64,000 nt of DNA from Opeltia flavorubescens (Eukaryota > Ascomycota > Lecanoromycetes > Teloschistales > Teloschistaceae), in assembly GCA_000442125.1 (NCBI GenBank), contig KE546978.1:434001-498000 (forward strand), read 5' to 3'. The notes beneath the pieces were generated by a model. It was not told the origin of the DNA, ran no database searches, and worked only from the letters and a program-made list of their open reading frames with translations. The translations under genes were made by a program, and so were the position numbers. Each line of letters starts with the position of its first letter. Position 1 is the first letter of the stretch. Of this stretch, positions 12,538 through 22,810 are shown in pieces.

Positions 12538-12868
12538 TTTGAATGGCCGATGACAATAGAAGTTGTATTGAAGGAGTGATTATTACGAAAGGATGGGAAT
12601 ACTGAAAAAAGAGCGACTACGCAAAAAGAATATGTCGGTCTCAGAAAAAGTTCAAGGGTAGTGAAAGCTAAGAGCTGGCTAAAACGAATACAAGCTCTAG
12701 TCTTTTTACCGATTAGCGATATTTTGAACTTTACCTAATATACTACTACCTATGATGTCTCTGACAACTTTACAGCGGAACAATCACTGAAATTCCACCA
12801 TACAGTGAGACTCTTTTTGGGCCACTTTTAGTAACAAATTCATCCACATTTATCTGACCCTAACCACA
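12538..12868. promoter_or_regulatory. Bidirectional promoter region, erg6 / slt11
   Basis: A 331-bp head-to-head intergenic segment between the erg6 and slt11 starts. It is A+T rich in the middle and lacks coding frames. I looked for a sterol regulatory element and did not find a clear one, so only the positional argument supports the regulatory label. Confidence 0.5.
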
Positions 12869-14085
12869 ATGCCGCCGCAGATAAAGCAGGATTTGAATCG
12901 CTCAGGTTGGGAAACAACAGGTCCGTTGCGCCAGATTTATCAACCCGTTACTCCAAATAGCTAATCAAACATTCAGACTTTCCCTCGGTCTGCGAAAACT
13001 GTCTACCTGATAATCCCTATGTCCAAATGCTCAAGGAAGACCACGGCGCCGAGTGCAAGATCTGCACCCGACCTTTTACCATATTTCGTTGGAAAGCCGA
13101 CCGGACCGCGCGAGCGAAACGCACCAATATATGCCTCACATGTGCACGACTGAAGAATTGCTGTCAGTGCTGTATGCTTGATCTGTCCTTCGGTTTACCT
13201 ATTGTCGTCCGTGATGCTGCGTTGAAGATGGTTGCGCCGGGCCCTGAAAGCAGTATCAACCGGGAGTATTATGCCCAGGAAAACGAGAGAGAAATCGAAG
13301 AAGGACGAGGCGGTATCGAGGAGTACGAGAAGACGGATGAGAAAGCTAGGGAGCTCTTAAGGAGGTTAGCAAACAGCGAACCGTACTACAAGCGGCAACG
13401 AAGGCTGGAGGCGGAGGGAGATAAAAAAGCCCCTGTGGATGGATCAGCAGATAAGGAAGGCCAGCGTATGATCACAGGATCTTTGGGACCAGTACGAACA
13501 CACGATACAAGAGAGCCTCGAGGCTTCGATTCGAGGGGCGGACCGTACCGGAAACCTCGTGGAGGCGCTACAGCGAGAAGAGTCTTTCCTGGGACCGCGC
13601 AACTACCTCCTCAACCTCAAGATATCCTGCCACCTCGGGACCGCAACATTACCTCTCTCTTTGTCACGGGTGTTGAGGACGATCTCCCTGAACACGCATT
13701 ACGAACCTTCTTTACTCCATTCGGCGCTCTCCGATCTCTTATCTGCTCACATCGCGCGCATTGCGCTTTCATCAATTATACTACAAGGGAGGGTGCTGAG
13801 GCCGCTGCGGAGCATTGTCAGGGGAAAGCGGTCATTCAAGGATGTCCGTTACGAGTGCAGTGGGGTCGGCCGAGGCAGCTGGATAGTATGGATAAGGATG
13901 AGAGAATGTCGCTGGCGAGGCAAGGTCGAGATACCGCGAGAGCTGTGGCAGCAGCCAGCTCATCTACTAACACGGCTGCTGGTCCATCGGCGAGAGCACC
14001 TCTGGAAGAGGATGTTGGGGACATTGTACCTGCGCCTCCGCCTGGTCACGACGACGTTCAATATGCGGCATTGGCGGGCAATTGA
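12869..14085 (+). CDS. slt11: Pre-mRNA-splicing factor Slt11/Ecm2 (RBM22 family)
   Basis: Slt11 (yeast Ecm2, human RBM22) belongs to the NineTeen-complex-associated group that contacts U6 snRNA in the active spliceosome. Exons 12869-12920 and 12977-14085 are joined over a 56-nt intron (about 386 residues). The N-terminal zinc-binding domain is clear: FPSVCENCLPDNPYV, ECKICTRPF, then NICLTCARLKNCCQCC. A linker follows with the family mark EPYYKRQRRLE. The RRM has RNP2-like LFVTGV and RNP1-like HCAFINYT. The separate CCCH zinc finger of human RBM22 is absent between these domains, as in yeast Ecm2. The tail is Ala/Ser rich and ends soon after. A long frame on the same strand at 13559-14167 is only a shadow of this gene. 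Confidence 0.92.
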
Positions 14086-15277
14086 TCAGTTCAGAAGGAG
14101 ACGGACAGATTCCAAGCAAAGCTTGCGAGGGTCAAGCAGTACGCGAATGCGAGCAGAAACAATTTAGTGAATGTGAAAATCCGAGTGCGGGCGCAAGATT
14201 ACAACACCGGCAGAGAATGGGGTAACCTCAGTCTCACGCCCAGCCACCGAGTCGATCAGGCTCCGCCGACGTGGTGACTCTGTCAAATCGATACGGCGAC
14301 ATTTCCATACCCAGTACAAAGTGTTGGCTTGGTCAACCCCTCGACATCAGATACTATTCAGGAATTAGATGGATACTGCTCCAAGGAGCGGGTTCCTGTC
14401 ACGACAGCCACGAGACCAGAATCGAAGAATGAGTATGAAGCAATACCTAGATATGGAATTATCCTCTGAACTTTCTAGGCAAATTCCGTTTTGATATCAT
14501 GGTCGTATTCCATACATGCTCGTGTAACTCGTTTTCGAGACACAATAGCCGTGAAATGCCATATCAAATGAAAACAGATTCATACGATGAATTTCCACAT
14601 GCGAAGTGTCATCCTTCAGGGTCGTCATCATCATAGCCCCTGGGCAACAGACCATTTCATATCGCTAAAGATGACATCCTGTACAGGGTGATTTCACTCG
14701 TCCAAGTTTGCCTCGATCTTACTTTTACATCCTTACGTAATCTTTCCATATTTCATCAGCTCATAATTCATTCCACTTGCAACTCGTGATCAGTCAAAGC
14801 GTACGTATCGTCATAAAGGACCGCCCGATGGAACTTGCCACTCCGGTGGCAGTATTCGTGGCGGGGGCGAGCTCGTATAGTTTTATATTTTCAATGTGCG
14901 GTTGCTTCCTCGCCTGAGCAACTCAAGCCTGTGATTTGCGGTTCTTTCCTTCGCCATCAAGGCAGACTTCGTCAACCATTTTAAGCTTAGAATGACGGTG
15001 GGTTTCGATGGGCCAGAAGCCAAGAAACTTGGCCGAGTGGTTATGGCGCAGGAGTCAGGTTGCCAAGAAACACCACAAGCACCGCACAATAGCTGCCTAT
15101 CGTCAGCTTTGGGGGCTTTGATGGATGTCAGTGAGTCGGAAAATCAAGGTAGGTTAAGCCTATCAGGAGTAAAATATAATGAATCAATTTCTTGCGTTCT
15201 TTTCCCTAAACTTATGGGGGAAACAGGAAATATATAGTAATACAACAACTCAGGACATTTGAAAATCAACTTGGAGT
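14086..15277. other. Convergent intergenic region with no supported gene
   Basis: About 1.2 kb lie between convergent genes. Short frames on both strands have no recognisable product. A segment near 15030-15051 resembles a Pol III A-box with leucine- or serine-tRNA flavour, but no matching B-box or acceptor stem follows, so no tRNA is called. Confidence 0.4.
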
Positions 15278-16342
15278 TCATTGTACAAGACGGCTATGTC
15301 ATGATAGACCGAAAAACGGGTACAAGCAGTAAACGAAAGCTGGGCCAACTCACGCAGCGGTAGCAGCAAACATTTCATGTCTCTTCGCCTTGGTGAAAAT
15401 TCCCAATGCTNCGCTGAATAGCATCGTGAACACCACGATGACCACAAGCTTCACGACTGCATGTTCTGGCACCAGAAAAAGCACAGCCGTCGGTGCCATT
15501 AAAAGTGCAACGGTAAAGATGGTAAGAATGAGTCGAACCAGCAAATCGACTCGCTTTTTGGAATATAGCTGGACGTATTCGTCGTCGGTTTTTCTACGCT
15601 CTTCGGCTGTGGAGAGGATGTACCGAGTGAAGGAACGAGGGAAGACGCTTAGGGCGTCTTCGAGAACACCATCGAACCAACCGCCCTCTTGCTTTTCAGC
15701 CAGGGCCATGAAGTCATCATGATGCTGTCAAGATATATCAATACCACGATGAAGCATGTTGGAGTCCTCCCGGTTTTCGACTCCCTAAGGCGATGAAAGG
15801 AGCCTTACCTTGACAAATTTAGTCTCCTCTCGACATAAGGGCTTTTCGTTATCTATCCATCTGTAAAAGCTCCGGTAATCGCGCTCTGACGGACGAGGGA
15901 CCGCTACCATCGATCTGACGCGCAAAGCCAGTTCATCTAAGGTATGCGGTTAGATAGTCATACGAGAAAGCTAGAGAAGTTGTTATACCGTAGTCTCTCA
16001 ATTTCGCATCAATCTTGTTAATCAATGAACTGCGTGAGGGTTCCTCTGTCCGCTCGTCGTCACGTCTTCTCGATNCAAGGGCCAGCTCATCAAGATCGAC
16101 ATCCTCGTCATCCATTGCCAGAAGAGTCTTCTCCATCTCTGCCAATTCGTCTTGACGGTGGAGCAGGACCCTGCTATGTAGAAAGGAAAACCGCCTGCAC
16201 ATGAGGAAATTATCGCTGCTGTTCATGAAAGCAGCCAGTCTAGGGTAGCCCAGTGGATGGTCATCAACTAGAGGTTGCTTAGACAGGAGGGGATCAAGAC
16301 AGGAGCTTTACATACTCCTCGAAACGTGCCTTTCTCGCCCAT
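15278..16342 (-). CDS. DUF6594 family membrane protein
   Basis: A fungal DUF6594 protein of about 276 residues; the family has no assigned biochemical role. Likely exons are 16316-16342, 15989-16277, 15809-15936, 15354-15724 and 15278-15293. The three central exons are solid: LGYPRLAAFMNSSDNFLMCRRF, RQDELAEMEKTLLAMD, the DELALRVRSMVAVPRPSERD region and a KHHDDFMALAE segment follow the family order. Two or three hydrophobic helices near the C-terminus (LLVRLILTIFTVALLMAPTA and VVKLVVIVVFTMLF) indicate membrane anchoring. Both ends are uncertain. The 5' exon needs a very short intron (34 or 38 nt), and the first exon could instead lie further upstream. At the 3' end a GTGAGT overlaps an in-frame TGA, so the protein may simply stop at 15350. 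Ambiguous bases lie at 15411 and 16075 within exons. Confidence 0.7.
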
Positions 16343-17355
16343 CTTCCTTCCGCCAGGGATTTGGAAGATGCGGAAACTTGCCGGTCATGAACGGCGTGGG
16401 CAGACATCGCTTTAATCGTTCATTGAAGGTTGCCTTTGACACACCTGCTGATGTCAAAGAATGCTCGAATCATAAGATGCGAATCTGGGCGTCCTACACT
16501 CCGAGGGGCAGACACAAGTTTTTTCATCATGGGCATTCGATGTAACGGTTCCTTGGTGGGCAGAGCCTTTTTCAAGATCACCTCCGATGGCGCTGTTGCA
16601 ATCCCTATCATATGAAATTTGGCTGCTTGGAGAGGTTGGCGCTGTAGATGGAGGGGTTGGGGGCGGAACGGTCATTGTGGATGAGATAGTCAATTACAAT
16701 CACGTCGAGCCATGATTCTAATGCTTTAGACGAGGGACGTCAAGGCTTCAAATAGTTCGGCTCTAAAGCGGGCAAAATTGAAAGATATGTTTCTGTTTTG
16801 GTCTACAACTCCTTGTGAAGATCCTCCCGTGGGGCTGACTCGGATTCGGCTGCAAGGCGTACACCGCCCCTCCAAACCAGTCCCCGGCTCCTGCAAATCA
16901 GCCTCGTTTAAGTAAGATTGTTGGAGCCATTCCGCATAGAGAATTTTTGATAGGGTTCGATCGGTCCAGATTGCCAGTGGTGAGCAGATTATGCGGCAAC
17001 AAGTGTGGCAACAGGCGCCCGGTTAATTCTGGAATCCGAACATTGATAAAGCACTGAGCAAGCACTGCTGGTAGGGGTGAGTGGCCTTGATGGCCTCAAA
17101 ATTCTATGCTCTAGGTTGGAAATAGGGTACCTTCTAAGGGCATAATTGTCTACCATCGCGGCTCGTTCATGAATTGGAGGATCTTAGAGGAAAGTAATCT
17201 ATGGAACGTGAGACAAGGCTAAATCTTGTTTTCATCCCATATTATTGCCAGCTGTCATGCTCCTGAACGCCCCCCCAAGGCTGGTATGAAAGCTTTCAGG
17301 CTGAGATACGACCAAACAGCAGAAATTCAGGAAAGCGAGCAACTTCATCGCCGCC
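16343..17355. other. Intergenic region, may hold the DUF6594 5' exon
   Basis: About 1 kb without a supported gene. Two minus-strand frames at 16420-16611 and 16454-16693 overlap; the second (rich in Pro, Ser and Thr) could be an N-terminal exon of the DUF6594 gene. A seven-C tract occurs near 17271-17277. Nothing else is evident. Confidence 0.3.
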
Positions 17356-17949
17356 TTAGATTGACTTTGGGACCCTGCTGAGATCACCTTCGTCGTACGC
17401 CTTTCGGATTTTCTCCCCATTGTCTTTCCTAAGCTTGTAGAATCCATTGCCCAGTACTAGGATGAAGTGTGTCAGCCGTTGGGGGGTGACCGTTGTTTAT
17501 AGCGGCTGCCACACGTACTTTCGTCCACCTTGAACGGTCCGGTGCTACCGCGCGGCCCATTATAGTACACATCCTCGTTCAACTTGAAATGGTTCTTGAA
17601 CTAGTCATTGTTACGTGCATTAGCAATTGTGCCAATGGCGTGCATAACGCTTTGCACCCTGGTAGCAGGACGGACAAGACCGCATGACCAACTCGTTTGA
17701 AATGCAAATCATACCTGCTCTTTCATATCCAAGGGTTTGTCATCGACTCGACTTCTCCATTCGATCTTATTCGGTCCTTTACCGACATCTTGGGGTTGCT
17801 AGGCCGATCAGATCTCGCAGATCTATTGGTATGTGCCGACTTGTGGAATCAACTCTTACCGTAGCAGTCTCTTCGTTCATCGCAGCGCCGGCGCTATTCT
17901 CAAAATTTGGCTTGGGTGTATCTGTCTGAAAGTCGGATGAGATGTTCAT
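17356..17949 (-). CDS. Small four-exon protein of unknown function, SH3-like C-terminus
   Basis: Reconstructed from splice sites because no exon is long. Exons 17860-17949, 17715-17798, 17519-17600 and 17356-17456 join in frame to about 118 residues. Donors are GTAAGA, GTATGA and GTACGT, acceptors CCTAG, ACTAG and CCTAG, and introns are 61, 114 and 62 nt. The N-terminal half is polar (NISSDFQTDTPKPNFENSAG). The C-terminal half reads VYYNGPRGSTGPFKVDEI, then GNGFYKLRKDNGEKIRKA and YDEGDLSRV, a pattern of short beta strands like KOW/SH3-type or retroelement-integrase C-terminal barrels found in many small fungal proteins. There is no signal peptide or membrane helix. Three frame-preserving junctions in a row make chance unlikely, and no upstream in-frame Met was seen before a stop. 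Function unknown. Confidence 0.7.
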
Positions 17950-18646
17950 GATATTTACAATGGGCAGAGCTTTGAAAAATATTGAACATCCCGAGACATT
18001 CTTTGAGGTCTAAGGCTATAAGACGCCTGAACCTAGGCTGCAAGTTGCCTTGCTGTCGGCCTGGTTGCCTCGATCGCTTCTGGAATTATAGCCTTGCTGC
18101 AGGTTCGCTGCAACCCTCCTAGAATGACTGCAGGTAGCCCCCCCACCCCAAGCAAACCATGCCCTAAGGGGCTGGCTCTACGCCATTTGTAAGCGCAGAA
18201 GTGAATTTTCATACCAGGATGCATCGACATGTATTACTTCGTATACAAGTACCGAATTTATCTCATGGATATCTGTCCCATGGACATAGGAGCTGGCGCC
18301 TTGACTCTGCCGTAGTTTCAGATCAAATAGTATACGACTCGATATCTCGGTTTTGGTTGCCGTAGGATAAATCCTCGGGCTCAGGATCCACTTAAGGCAT
18401 GTTGATAATGCTGAGCTCTGTCACACACCCTCAATACAGGCGATATTTTGCTTCTGTAACAAGCAATACCCTTTAAAGGTAGATGTAGCTGGAAGACTTC
18501 AATGACCTGATCTTTTGGAAATTGATTGTCTTTTCGGTATCTTTGCGAGAGATCAACGATTTACCTATGTAAGAATACCAGACGGCTGGAAGAAAGCTAC
18601 GGTCGACAACGGTGATAGACAGCTGAGAAGAGAAGCCTATGTGACT
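17950..18646. other. Intergenic region with nothing recognised
   Basis: About 700 bp between the small four-exon gene's start and the 3' end of the caspase-fold gene, both on the minus strand. Only short unconvincing frames are present. It should contain the promoter of the small gene. Confidence 0.35.
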
Positions 18647-20380
18647 TCACTCTTTCATATAGTAGCAGAAACAGACCAGGGTATAACAAAGCACACTCCA
18701 CATGAGGGCATGTGAGAACTCATCACCGTCCAGATGTGATTTCCAGCTAGACCCTGCACTAAAAGTATCCTGGACGTCGGAAAGTGCCAAAGGCTTCTCC
18801 CAGTATTCTGGATACCGGTGTTTTGACGAATCGTCTTTGAAGGTACGTAATGTACTAGTAGCAAATGTTTCAGCACGCCGAAGTTGAGCGAGTCCAGAAA
18901 TCGGTAAAGAGTTTGGTAAAGCATATCTGTAGTCTACGGAAAAAAACCGGTTCATTAGCGTTTTGCTTTTGCCTAAAGACTCTTTTTCAACGGGTGGCCA
19001 GGTATTAGACTTTTTCCTCCGACTGAGGGTAGGCGATGTCGGGCTTGGATTATGATCGTTCAGTGCGCTGCTCCAGTCGAATGGTGAGGTGTTACTTTGA
19101 TCCATGTAAAGTTTTCTATAACTTTCGTGCGGTGGTAAAGCTGCCAGTTGTTTTTGCCGGCGCTTTGCGTGGATCTTTCGGATCAGAGGGCGGAGTTTCG
19201 CGGCAAGACGTACGAAGTACATAAACTCTTCAATTTGCTTCCTCGGTGCATAAAGCTTCTCGAACCGAACTTGTTCAATGTTTGGCAGGTACTGAAGACT
19301 TAGAGCCAACTCGTTCATAGTGATATTATCTGGTTTCTCGTTCAATTTTAGGGTCAAGTTAAGATATGCGCCCCCTTTCTGAGACTCCACGTCATTGGGC
19401 TTATTCGGTGGCTGCGGACGAAGCAATATCCGACCGTAATCACGTCGTCCTTGGTCGAATAACCATGGCTTGACATCGGACACAATTGAATGATAGATCT
19501 CCCGATAGAGCTGCGAAGTGACAAAACCAGCCTTGTTCTCTTCCAGTAGTCTTTTCAGCGCTTGATTAAGACTCTTAGTGAATGAACCAGGTTGATGCGG
19601 CGCAGGTACCCGATTTTTAGAGCCAGATGATACAATCATCTCAAACTTCCGTTTTCCGATGTGCTGAGGTCCAAATGCTTTTGCTGCATAGCAACAATCC
19701 ACGATGACTAGCTGATCACAAGCGGGAAGTCTGCAACAGCCGAGAATATCGTTCATGAAGAGGGAGCGATCGCCGGATGCGTCCGGTTCAACCCTTCTAG
19801 ACGGGAACGTAAGCTTACATCTTCGTTAAGCATATCCATTCCCCTATCACGCATGGCATTCATTTCCAGGGTTGGCACATCGGTGACTCGAAGTACCCTT
19901 GAATTGAACCCAGTGCGTAGCAGAGGAACAGATTTTGGCGAAGGTTGCTTACGCGTAAAGCTTCAATGATTTGGTTTCCTTGCCTTCTTGGCCATGGCCG
20001 CCGTAATAGATAATGGTCAAGCAATCAGGAGAATCATACTCGTAGAGAAAATCTGCGATTCTTTTCTGTAAAGCTGTCTGCCAGCGCTTCGTTGGTATCT
20101 CGAAGTAATCTGTCTCGTATCTGAATCCGTCTGCAAACAGCGCTCGTAGGGCATCGACCTCAGTTTCCTTGCATTGCAAATCATCTGCTTCCCAGGTCAC
20201 GAACAAAGCACCCACTCTCTTGTATCCGGTCGCTCCATGCCTGTAATGTCCCTGGATGGTCTTATTGAAGGTGATCTCGAGTTCTTCGTACGACTCGGTC
20301 TCCTCACGGGGAGTGTGCGAACGATGTGGAGGAGTCTCCACGTGTAGATCGAACGTAGCTTTAGAAGTAGGGCCGGGCAT
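18647..20380 (-). CDS. Caspase-fold (peptidase C14-like) protein with helical C-terminal extension
   Basis: Two exons (19953-20380 and 18647-19796) give about 525 residues. The N-terminal domain is caspase-like: a strand containing GALFVTWEADDL, then ALRALFADGFRY, the catalytic His in CLTIIYYGGHGQEGKE, and the catalytic Cys in QLVIVDCCYAAKAFG. Spacing between His and Cys fits fungal metacaspase-like proteins if the intron ends with TCTAG at 19797. Other acceptors (around 19830 or 19895) would add residues before the Cys strand. After the protease core come about 270 residues with no recognised domain, polar and partly helical, with Ser/Pro-rich linkers. Met52 (20380) is preferred; an in-frame Met at 20533 would extend the protein to 576 residues. 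Substrate specificity and role in cell death are not readable. It is divergent from the Bre2 gene. Confidence 0.75.
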
Positions 20381-20864
20381 GGTGATTGGTTGCGGGTCCG
20401 TGCCAACGCAGCAGGCTAGGACTGTCGGAAGATTTGAGTGACAAATAGGAGTATCAAATGGTGTTGCGCATCGTGAAGGGTCCCACGATATATGTCTTTG
20501 GATAAGTGCCTCATATTGTGAGGAGTACAGCAATTCAATCGCCCCATCTCGGGTTGGTCAGCCGCAACGAAAAAACAGATCGAGAGTAGGCTGTGGTGAT
20601 AAGCAGGTGCGGGATGTAAGAAAGATGCGGCTGAAGTCGACGTCTCGGAGCCGGCAACCCACTTGAGCTTGTTATGTCTACCAAGACCTAACTGTTCTCA
20701 TCACTCCTCATTTGTAACAAACCTACCGAGCCTCACGAGTTTAATGCTATATTCGCCAGTCGCAGTGGCATTCTGAATGCTTGTCGACGCGAGCTGGAAA
20801 GAATCGCTCAATGCTTCCTCTTCTATCACTTCGATAGCTCACTCTGAGCTGACGGCTTGCCACA
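20381..20864. promoter_or_regulatory. Bidirectional promoter region, caspase-fold gene / bre2
   Basis: A head-to-head segment of 331 to 484 bp, depending on which start the caspase-fold gene uses. No defined element is recognised. The label is positional only. Confidence 0.4.
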
Positions 20865-22728
20865 ATGGCAACAGAGGTATCACCTCGACCACGCAGTGCG
20901 ACACCTTCAACAATACCTCAGAAACGGCCAATGAATCTTGAGGATGAGCAGCATATCCCAGCAGTCTCCTCGCCGCTGAACCCAGATGCATCAACTTCAA
21001 GGGCTCGAAAAGCCCCAGCAAGGGAACAGCGAGAGAAAAAGGAGTCTCTCAAGAAACGTGAAGCAAAGGGTGTGGACAGCACTCGAAGTGCAACTCCAGA
21101 TACTCAGGCGAGCACGAAAAAGTCAAAGAAGGCTGAGAAAACCCCCGAAGTGATTCGCCCTCTGAGGTACTACACCAAGCCTCCAAATCCATCTGATTTT
21201 GATGTGCCGAGAGAACCCATATTCAGTCCTATCTTAGCAAAAGCCAATCGAGAATTCAATGAGTGCTTCGAGCAGTAAGTCTGTACCATCCCACTTACTT
21301 CTACCGTCACTTATCTTTCTCTCCTTCAGTATCTCGAATAAAAAGGCGTTTCGCTACACCAATTGCATCGCAGACCCAGCTTTTCCATCTTCGCGCTGGT
21401 TTCGTCAAACCGAAGCCGAACCCTTTCACCCCAGATTTTCCTTCCAAGAAGCCTCTTCCCACATACTCTTTGATTCCACCGGCCGTAGCATAACAACAGA
21501 AAAAGGGTTCCGTATGGCTCGAGCTAACGTTGCTGCACGCGAAGGCCGCTGGTACTACGAATGCAAGATTCTTAGTGGTGTAAAGCCTCCAATGCATGAT
21601 CCCTCTCTCGCCTCTCAGAATGATCCTGGTGGGCACGTTCGAATGGGCTGGGCCCGTCGAGAAGCCAATCTCGACACACCTGTCGGGTTTGACGCTTACA
21701 GCTACGGTCTCCGTGACGTCTCAGGCCAAAAAGTATACATGTCACGCCCTAAAGACTTCGCCCCGGCCAATGAATCTTTCTACGAAGGTGACGTTATTGG
21801 CTTAGAGATCACATTGCCTTCGCTCGCCCTCCATCGGAAGGTCGTCGAAGGATCTTACAACAAAGCGGTAGATGTCTCTGACGACTTGGACCCCCATCCT
21901 GCAGCCGAAGCACCGGATATTATCCGTGACCGTGTACCCATACGCTATAAGGGGGTAGTGTATTTCGAACAATTCGAGTACAGCAGTACAAAGGATCCAG
22001 AAGAACTCATGAATCCGTCCCCCTCAGCCTCCACAGCAGCCGCCAGCACCGCGGCCACTGCTCCGCCAAATCCAAATCACCCGTCTGTCGCGCTACGGAC
22101 GCTTCCATTCTCGAGTATCAAAGTTTATAAGAATGGAAAAATGATCGGCTCGCCCTTTAAAGACCTCCTTGCTTTCCTCCCTCCTGCGTCAAAGCCCGCT
22201 GCGCAGCAGGGCGCTAGGGATGGACTTGATGATGGTATGCTAGGTTACTTCCCTGCCATCAGTGTCTTCCGCGGTGGGGCTGCAGAAGTTAATTTCGGAC
22301 CGGACTTCTGGTGCCCACCTAGTGACCTCGCTCTTCCCATGACCAATGGAAGTGGCCCGGGTGACGCGGACGAAACCGACATAGACGAGGTTGCAGGAGA
22401 GAAGAGCGCAACCGCATTGGCTTCCAAAGACCCTGCAACGCAGAAACAGCATTCTCACGGGAAGAATAGTCGGCTAAGAGGAATGGGGGAGAGATATGTA
22501 GAGCAGATCGCAGAGGACGTGGTTTACGACCTTGTGGACGAAGTGGATTTCTGGGTTCTAGACGGGATGGAAAATGCAGATGCTGTTGGGACGGGCGGAA
22601 TCCAAGCAGAAAAGGGGAGGACTACATCCGTTGCCGCAGAAATGGCTTCTGGAGCGGGCCTGGTTGAGCAGGGTGTCCTTGGAGGAGGGGGAGGAGAGAT
22701 CAAGGAGATTGTTCAGGAAGAGGAGTAG
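20865..22728 (+). CDS. bre2: COMPASS subunit Bre2/Ash2, SPRY domain
   Basis: This is the Ash2/Bre2 subunit of the COMPASS (Set1) histone H3K4 methyltransferase complex, in the nucleus. Exons 20865-21274 and 21330-22728 give about 602 residues; the 55-nt intron has a GTAAGT donor and TTCAG acceptor. The N-terminal 110 residues are basic and low in complexity. The SPRY domain starts before GRSITTEKGFRMARANVAAREGRWYYE (split here as GRSITTEKGFR and REGRWYYE) and continues with VRMGWARREANLDTPVG, DAYSYGLRDVSG and FYEGDVIGLEI. As in yeast Bre2, the SPRY is split by an insertion, here with Ala/Thr/Ser-rich sequence around 22,010-22,080, and resumes with KVYKNGKMIGSPFKDL and YFPAISVFRGG. The start has no competing upstream Met in frame that was noted. 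The stop is 82 bp from that of the convergent tda3 gene. Confidence 0.88.
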
Positions 22729-22810
22729 TGCGGTTCTAGACTCGGCAGCAATTATACCCAGAATTTTATTCACAGCCTTCGAAAGGAGCGCGAGACAAAA
22801 CACTCTTCGT

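Noticed and set aside
13559-14167. A 202-codon plus-strand frame inside slt11
   Set aside because: It overlaps the RRM coding frame of slt11 in another frame, has no conserved features, and is a shadow.
15030-15051. A-box-like sequence resembling the 5' half of a leucine or serine tRNA
   Set aside because: No B-box, T-arm or complementary acceptor stem follows within a plausible distance.
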